DNA of 11,805 bases from Balneolaceae bacterium SMO_bin1. Its GTDB lineage: Bacteria; Bacteroidota; Rhodothermia; Balneolales; Balneolaceae. The DNA lies in contig NNSL01000503.1 of the NCBI GenBank assembly GCA_003123965.1, forward strand, positions 1 through 11,805, in the 5' to 3' direction. Of this stretch, positions 7,707 to 11,805 are shown piece by piece (the stretch's first letter is position 1; every line of letters begins with the position of its first letter). A program made the translations under genes and the position numbers. The notes under the pieces were generated by a model, which did not search any database, was not told where the DNA came from, and saw nothing but the letters and a program-made list of their open reading frames with translations.

Positions 7707-8174
7707 TTAATTACCGCCGCTTCCTTGAGGATTTTCAGATCGGGTGGAATAATTGATACGTAAGGCGTTGGCGTCACGCAATTCTTCCTGAATATCAATC
7801 AACGTACCCGTTTCTGAATCTTCGTCCATGCGGATAGAAACAATTAGTTTGGGCTGTTCAGCTTTTTTGTCAGCCATGATGGTTTCTATCTCAGAGACTT
7901 GAACAATAGCATCATCAATCTGAATCTTTGTTTCTCCATATGTATTTTGGCCCAATTTCTCAGGTCCGACATAGATGTATGAAACAAGACGCTTCTGTTC
8001 AATTTTCTCAATGTTGGTAGCTTCGGTGAAGTTAACCCGCACCTGGAGCTCAATCTCTCGCAGTACAGTTGTCACCATAAAGAAGATGAGCAACATGAAT
8101 ACAATGTCAGGCATCGAAGCCGTAGGAACTTCCTGTTTACTTCGTGCCGATTTCTTTTCAAAATGTGCAGACAT
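7707..8174 (-). CDS. exbD: ExbD/TolR-type biopolymer transport protein (second copy)
   Basis: A 155-residue inner-membrane protein with a short basic cytoplasmic start, one membrane helix (about 22-38, PDIVFMLLIFFMVTT) and a periplasmic domain. Asp23 at the start of the helix matches the proton-carrying Asp25 of Escherichia coli ExbD. With ExbB it would convert proton flow into movement of TonB. The gene starts 2 nt after the exbD1 stop. A strong Shine-Dalgarno, AAGGAGG, lies inside the last codons of exbD1, indicating translational coupling. It differs clearly in sequence and length from exbD1, so the two may form a heterodimer inside the ExbB pentamer. It is the last gene of the operon; no tonB follows. 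A TolR role is the alternative, but no tolA, tolB or pal is nearby. Confidence 0.9.
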   Translation of the reverse strand: MSAHFEKKSARSKQEVPTASMPDIVFMLLIFFMVTTVLREIELQVRVNFTEATNIEKIEQKRLVSYIYVGPEKLGQNTYGETKIQIDDAIVQVSEIETIMADKKAEQPKLIVSIRMDEDSETGTLIDIQEELRDANALRINYSTRSENPQGSGGN

Positions 8175-8176
8175 AA

Positions 8177-8725
8177 TTAACCTCCTTCGTCAGGTTCTGC
8201 GATTGAAATTTGTTCAGGATACATGTCCTTGATCTTCTCCTGAGCCTCACTGTCCTCTTCTAGCTCAGTATAATTACGACCAAACTCAGCCTGTGCTGCT
8301 GCGTTCCTGATTTCTCGATACGCGCCTTTTACCTCATCAAACATATCTATATAGACATTGTAAGGTGTTTGGCGGGTTGTTTTAATCGAAACTACAGCTT
8401 CCTGGGGCGAATCGGAGAGATTTGGGTTTTCGCCATTGTTCGTGACAAATTCCTTCACTCTGCTTTTCACCTGATCTACCGGAGTAGGTTCATCGTCGAT
8501 CATCACCAGCCCTTCCGTATTAACCAGAATGTTTAAAAGGTTCCGGTCATTTAGCTCGGGAGGTGGCTGATTGGGATCAGCGGGTGGAGGCAATGTAAGC
8601 CCAATACCTGTATCGATATCAATCGTAGTTACAAGCAGGAAGAAAATAAGCAGCAGAAACGCGATATCAGCCAGCGAAGAGCTGGGGATTTCTGCATCGT
8701 CCCTATTTCTTTTTCCTATTAGCAT
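8177..8725 (-). CDS. exbD: ExbD/TolR-type biopolymer transport protein (first copy)
   Basis: A 182-residue inner-membrane protein with the ExbD layout: short charged cytoplasmic start, one membrane helix (about 18-35, LADIAFLLLIFFLLVTT) with the proton-carrying Asp20, then a periplasmic domain. A proline-rich linker follows the helix (LPPPADPNQPPPEL, 44-57), and the C-terminus is strongly acidic, unlike exbD2. A linker of this kind may lengthen the reach of the periplasmic domain; that is inference. The ATG at 8725 is 11 nt after the stop of the small membrane protein gene, with an AGGA about 10 nt upstream. The final codons carry the Shine-Dalgarno of exbD2. Confidence 0.9.
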   Translation of the reverse strand: MLIGKRNRDDAEIPSSSLADIAFLLLIFFLLVTTIDIDTGIGLTLPPPADPNQPPPELNDRNLLNILVNTEGLVMIDDEPTPVDQVKSRVKEFVTNNGENPNLSDSPQEAVVSIKTTRQTPYNVYIDMFDEVKGAYREIRNAAAQAEFGRNYTELEEDSEAQEKIKDMYPEQISIAEPDEGG

Positions 8726-8736
8726 AATTTAAAATC

Positions 8737-9006
8737 CTAAAGATTAAAAGTGCTTCTGGTTCCGGTAAGCAAAATGGCCAGCGCCATGGTTGCCATCATG
8801 AATAACATAGTGGCGATACCGGCTTCGGAAACATCTTGCGTAAGACCATAAGCAACGGCGTACACTACAAACGGTACTAAAAACATACCGATTTTTTTAA
8901 AATCAGTAGTACCGTTAAACATGCCGCGAACGCCTGAAATCAAGATCGCCACAATTCCTATTGCCAGCAGTCCGCCAGCAATACATAACCCAATAATACT
9001 ATACAT
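8737..9006 (-). CDS. Small three-helix membrane protein of the exb operon, function unknown
   Basis: An 89-residue, very hydrophobic protein with three predicted membrane helices at about 2-25, 40-56 and 63-83. The loops are short; the first is basic (VRGMFNGTTDFKK), which by the positive-inside rule places it in the cytoplasm and the N-terminus outside. There is no cysteine motif, signal peptide or catalytic signature. It sits between exbB (33-bp gap) and exbD1 (11-bp gap) on the same strand, so it is almost certainly co-expressed with them. From general knowledge, a small hypothetical membrane protein at this position recurs in exbB-exbD-exbD clusters of Bacteroidota, which suggests an accessory or assembly subunit of the proton channel. 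No function is established from the sequence. Confidence 0.82.
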   Translation of the reverse strand: MYSIIGLCIAGGLLAIGIVAILISGVRGMFNGTTDFKKIGMFLVPFVVYAVAYGLTQDVSEAGIATMLFMMATMALAILLTGTRSTFNL

Positions 9007-9039
9007 ATTGTATTTCGTTAAGCGTTAATAATCTAATTA

Positions 9040-9759
9040 CTAGCTTTGAGAGGTTTTTGTGCCCTCATCGACGGTGATGGATTTGTCATCATGCTTCATT
9101 TCTACAATAGTGTCGATCAGTACAATTGAAGCTTCCTCCATTTCGGCAATTAGGCGATCAATCTTAGAAACGCAGTAGTTGTATCCCACCTGAAGAATAA
9201 TACCAGCCAAAAGACCAGCAGCCGTGGTAAGCAGTGCAACCTTAATACCGCCGGCAACAAGGGTTGGTGAAATGTCACCTGCACTTTCAATGGCATCAAA
9301 AGCGGTAATCATACCTACTACCGTACCTAGGAATCCTAGAAGTGGAGCAATAGCAATAAAGAGTGAGAGCCACACCAGGCCACGCTCTAAGAAACTCATT
9401 TCAATAGAGCCATAAGCTGAAATCGCTTTTTCAGCGGCATCTACACCTTCATCAACACGCATTAATCCCGCTTGGAAAACCGAAGCCACAGGACCACGGG
9501 TCTCAGCACAAACTTCACGCGCAGCAGGCACTCCGCCTTCTTGAAGTGCCTCTTGCACATCAACCACGAACTTACGGGTATTAATGTCTGCAAGGTTAAG
9601 TGTTATTATACGTTCTAGAAAAATAGCAAGACCCAGGATGAGGGCAATCAGCACCGGCCACATAAAGCCGCCACCTTCATTAAATTTTTCTACAATTACA
9701 TTGAAAAAGCCTTGGTCTGCCCCAGCTTGTAACAGAAAGAGCGCAATAGACGATGTCAT
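9040..9759 (-). CDS. exbB: ExbB/TolQ/MotA-family proton channel protein
   Basis: The inner-membrane channel subunit that forms a pentamer around the ExbD helices and passes protons to energise TonB. It has 239 residues and three helices: about 33-53, 127-152 and 168-192. Family signatures are APLLGFLGTVVGMITAF (138-154) and GGIKVALLTTAAGLLAGI (170-187). Thr146 and Thr179 correspond by motif to the pore threonines Thr148 and Thr181 of Escherichia coli ExbB. The glutamate of the GIAEAL motif (Glu176 in E. coli) aligns with Val174 here, next to Lys173. The large cytoplasmic loop (about 54-126) and the charged C-terminus are typical. The start at ATG 9759 has GGAG 7 nt upstream. First gene of the four-gene exb unit; a TolQ role is less likely without other tol genes. 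Confidence 0.92.
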   Translation of the reverse strand: MTSSIALFLLQAGADQGFFNVIVEKFNEGGGFMWPVLIALILGLAIFLERIITLNLADINTRKFVVDVQEALQEGGVPAAREVCAETRGPVASVFQAGLMRVDEGVDAAEKAISAYGSIEMSFLERGLVWLSLFIAIAPLLGFLGTVVGMITAFDAIESAGDISPTLVAGGIKVALLTTAAGLLAGIILQVGYNYCVSKIDRLIAEMEEASIVLIDTIVEMKHDDKSITVDEGTKTSQS

Positions 9760-9807
9760 ACGATTACTCCGATTATATTAAATGTTTATGATTTGGCTTG
9801 TAAAGAA

Positions 9808-9829
9808 GCAAAATGATAGATCATTTTGC
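9808..9829. promoter_or_regulatory. 22-bp near-perfect palindrome upstream of exbB
   Basis: Two perfect 10-bp arms, GCAAAATGAT (9808-9817) and ATCATTTTGC (9820-9829), flank a central AG. The site lies 48 bp before the exbB start codon. With an A/T-rich stem and only a 2-bp centre it is a poor terminator and fits a dimeric repressor operator better. The ATGAT/ATCAT halves recall Fur-type boxes, and exb genes are often iron controlled, but the 2-bp centre does not match the canonical Fur site. Confidence 0.5.
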
Positions 9830-9846
9830 AGTAAATGTCAAAATAA

Positions 9847-9875
9847 CATTAGGGCATGATAAAGTGCCTCTAATG
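9847..9875 (-). terminator. Possible terminator downstream of dsbD
   Basis: CATTAGGGCA (9847-9856) pairs with TGCCTCTAATG (9865-9875) through ten base pairs with one bulged base and an 8-nt loop. In the minus-strand transcript it is followed by TTATTTT. It lies 71 bp after the dsbD stop and would separate dsbD from the exb operon. The bulge and the short T-run make it a moderate candidate. Confidence 0.5.
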
Positions 9876-9946
9876 GTAAAGATGCGTTAGTGAAATTTTA
9901 GCCACACGCTAAATGCGCAAGACTCAATTAACTTAATAAATTGATA

Positions 9947-11805
9947 TTAAATAGAAGAATCTTTTTGATAAAAATTTGTTAATCCTTCGTTCAAAAACGT
10001 TAAGAAGTTCTCTTCTTTTGTATATCCTTCCAGCTGTTTAATTACCGTTTCCGTATTTGGATCAAGAATGACGTAGGTAGGTAAGGCAACGGTACCCGTT
10101 AGTTGGAACTGGAATTTTTGGTTTTCGGGCCCGTCTGTGCCGTCATCGGTATATAATCGTACTAATTCCATCTTGCTAAATTGCTCTTGTACTTCCGCAA
10201 GCGGGAACACATTGCTTTCCATAGCCCGGCAGTTCGTGCAAGTGTAACCAGTAAAATCTATAAATACAGGCATATTATTTTGTGAGGCTCGGGCAACGGC
10301 CTCCTGGTAGTTTTCTGTCCACTGTTCCATGCCTTCACTTGATTCAGAAGGTGCCCGCTGCGAAATAGACTGAACAACACTTATATCAGTGGCTTGTTTG
10401 GGCGGCAGCCACGAATCCCAGATACCAAGTGAAGCGCCCAGAAGTCCCGGAATTAAATAAAATGTAAAAAGAAGAAACGGCATAGCCAGCATCAACCGCC
10501 CGGTACCAATTGATTTGGGAGTGGATTCATGGCGCATAGAATAAACACCTAACACATATAAACCAGCTAATAGTGAAATGGCGATCCATGCAGCTATGGT
10601 AAACGGGCGCGAAATCAGCCCCCATTCCCAGACTAAATCAGCGTTTGAGAGAAACTTAAATGCAGCCGCCAGTTCAATAAAGCCCAATAACACTTTGGCA
10701 ATATTCATCCATGATCCGCTTTGCGGCATTGATTCAACCCAGCTCGGGAAAAGCGCCAACAAAACAAAGGGACTAGCAAATGCTGCTGAGAAAAAAACCA
10801 TCCCGATGATGGGATAAAACCATGCTCCCCCTGTTGTTGCTGCAAGCACGCCACCAACAAATGGCGCGGTACAAGAAAATGACACTGCGCTGATGGTTAG
10901 TGCCATAAACAGAATTCCGGCAATGCCCGTACTTTCATTACTTTTTCGGTTCAACCAATTCGTAAGTTGATGCGGCAGACGTAGTTCAAAAGCACCAAGC
11001 AGGCTTAACGCAAAAACCACTAATATAGCAGCAATAGATAAGTTCACCCATGGGTTTGCTGCAAATTGGTTGGCTCCCGACGCACCAATCAACAAGGCCA
11101 GTAAAGCGCCCAAAATGGTGAATGTAGCAATGATAGCCAGACCGAATCCAATTGCGGGGCCTACGGCACTTCTTTGCTTATCCTGTTTACCTTTTGAAAA
11201 ATAGGATACCGTTAACGGAATCATGGGGTAAACGCACGGCGTTACCAAGGCCGCAAAGCCGGCAGTTAAGGCTATCCAAATGAATGATAGAAAGCCCCCG
11301 CCTCCCATTCCACTTCGGGTGGTAGATGTTGAAGCCACCTCTGATTCATTCTTCGCACCATCCTTTGCGGCTTCATCATCGGCTATCTCATTGAGAGTTC
11401 CATATCCTTCAACGGGATTTTCGGCCACTCCTGCAATAGCTATGGCTTGTGTAATCTTTTTTCGTTTCGGAGGCAAGCAAACTTTATCAGTGCATACCTG
11501 ATAGAGTACCTCCAGGGCTATTTGTGGCGATTCTTGAGTTTCACTAAGAAATGCAACGGGAACGGTAAATGTAGCCCGGTTTGCATGCCATCCCAGCTCT
11601 ACATCAAAATTGGGATCGTATTCCACCACAGGCTCCGATTCAGTAACCTCACCTGCAGTTTTGGTGATTTTATTTGCAGCAGAAAATTGGGTGGGATAGG
11701 GACCGGCATCGGGATCGATGTCAACCGAATAAAGATGCCACTCTCCTTCAATATCGGCCTGAATGGTAAGCTCAAATACTTCTCCGGCTTGCACCTGCTC
11801 AGGTG
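9947..11805 (-). CDS. dsbD: Thiol:disulfide interchange protein DsbD, 5' end outside window
   Basis: Carries electrons from cytoplasmic thioredoxin across the inner membrane to periplasmic thiol proteins such as DsbC and cytochrome-maturation factors. Numbering from the GTG at 11794: a periplasmic DsbD-alpha-like domain (about 1-125) with Cys101 and Cys106 in CTDKVCLPP; a Gly/Ser-rich linker; a membrane domain of about eight helices (170-465) with Cys187 in TPCVYPMIPLT and Cys308 in FSCTAPFVGG; and a C-terminal thioredoxin-like domain (about 490-615) with the active pair Cys519-Cys522 in GYTCTNCRAM. All six redox cysteines are present. The N-terminal pair is spaced C-x4-C, one residue shorter than the C-x5-C of Escherichia coli. 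The frame stays open to the window edge (P-E-Q-V-Q-A-G-E), so GTG 11794 is an internal valine and the signal peptide lies outside. A one-chain alpha-beta-gamma layout distinguishes it from the short CcdA form. Confidence 0.94.
   Translation of the reverse strand, partial: PEQVQAGEVFELTIQADIEGEWHLYSVDIDPDAGPYPTQFSAANKITKTAGEVTESEPVVEYDPNFDVELGWHANRATFTVPVAFLSETQESPQIALEVLYQVCTDKVCLPPKRKKITQAIAIAGVAENPVEGYGTLNEIADDEAAKDGAKNESEVASTSTTRSGMGGGGFLSFIWIALTAGFAALVTPCVYPMIPLTVSYFSKGKQDKQRSAVGPAIGFGLAIIATFTILGALLALLIGASGANQFAANPWVNLSIAAILVVFALSLLGAFELRLPHQLTNWLNRKSNESTGIAGILFMALTISAVSFSCTAPFVGGVLAATTGGAWFYPIIGMVFFSAAFASPFVLLALFPSWVESMPQSGSWMNIAKVLLGFIELAAAFKFLSNADLVWEWGLISRPFTIAAWIAISLLAGLYVLGVYSMRHESTPKSIGTGRLMLAMPFLLFTFYLIPGLLGASLGIWDSWLPPKQATDISVVQSISQRAPSESSEGMEQWTENYQEAVARASQNNMPVFIDFTGYTCTNCRAMESNVFPLAEVQEQFSKMELVRLYTDDGTDGPENQKFQFQLTGTVALPTYVILDPNTETVIKQLEGYTKEENFLTFLNEGLTNFYQKDSSI

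Noticed and set aside
9772..9777. Perfect TATAAT on the minus strand just before exbB as its -10 box
   Set aside because: It is only 12 nt from the start codon, leaving almost no leader and cutting into the Shine-Dalgarno; no -35 box sits at a proper distance.
9808..9829. Firm assignment of the palindrome as a Fur box
   Set aside because: The half-sites are separated by 2 bp and diverge from the canonical 19-bp Fur consensus; kept only as an unassigned operator candidate.
11792..11794. GTG at 11794 as the dsbD start
   Set aside because: The frame is open to the window edge with domain-like sequence (P-E-Q-V-Q-A-G-E), and no signal peptide follows, so the codon is internal.
1..11805. tRNA, rRNA, CRISPR array, insertion sequence or prophage signs
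   Set aside because: No cloverleaf, array of spaced repeats, transposase or integrase frame or terminal inverted repeats were seen; genes are ordinary chromosomal functions on one strand.

Overview
The window (about 43% G+C by eye) carries eight genes or gene remnants, all on the minus strand, so transcription runs from high to low coordinates. The gene set points to a free-living Gram-negative bacterium of the Bacteroidota/Balneolota (FCB) group. Indicators are a TonB-dependent receptor with an N-terminal carboxypeptidase-regulatory-like domain, a lipoprotein with an acidic run directly after the lipid-bearing cysteine, an exbB - small membrane protein - exbD - exbD cluster, and mostly weak Shine-Dalgarno signals. 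Assignment to a Balneola-like marine lineage is a guess from protein style.

Layout in transcription order. (1) 11805-9947: dsbD, entering from outside the window, a transmembrane thiol-disulfide reductase; a bulged hairpin followed by a T-rich run (9847-9875) may end it. (2) 9759-7707: exbB, an 89-residue three-helix membrane protein, exbD1 and exbD2, tightly spaced. This is a proton-driven motor that energises TonB, closed by a strong hairpin terminator (7632-7676). A 22-bp palindrome lies upstream of exbB. (3) 7616-6585: thiL, thiamine-monophosphate kinase. (4) 6415-4297: ftsH, whose N-terminal 67 codons are in a different frame from the rest because of an extra base in an A6 run; its stop codon sits in the loop of a terminator-like hairpin. 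(5) 4112-1353: a 919-residue TonB-dependent outer-membrane receptor. (6) 1253 to the window edge: an IPT/TIG-domain lipoprotein, probably surface exposed, also disrupted by an apparent one-base frameshift near the window edge.

The strongest unexplained signal is an array of TTA(C/A) elements at exact 11-bp spacing (4182, 4193, 4204, 4215, 4226, with a degenerate copy at 4171) upstream of the receptor. A weaker array with the same spacing lies between receptor and lipoprotein. Eleven-bp phased direct repeats are how PhoB/OmpR-type response regulators bind DNA, so the receptor/lipoprotein pair may be an environmentally controlled uptake module, phosphate limitation being one candidate. The receptor would draw energy from an ExbB-ExbD-TonB system such as the one encoded here; no tonB or susD gene lies in the window. 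Two single-base frameshifts within about 6 kb, one in the normally indispensable ftsH, make consensus errors in the assembly more likely than true gene decay.
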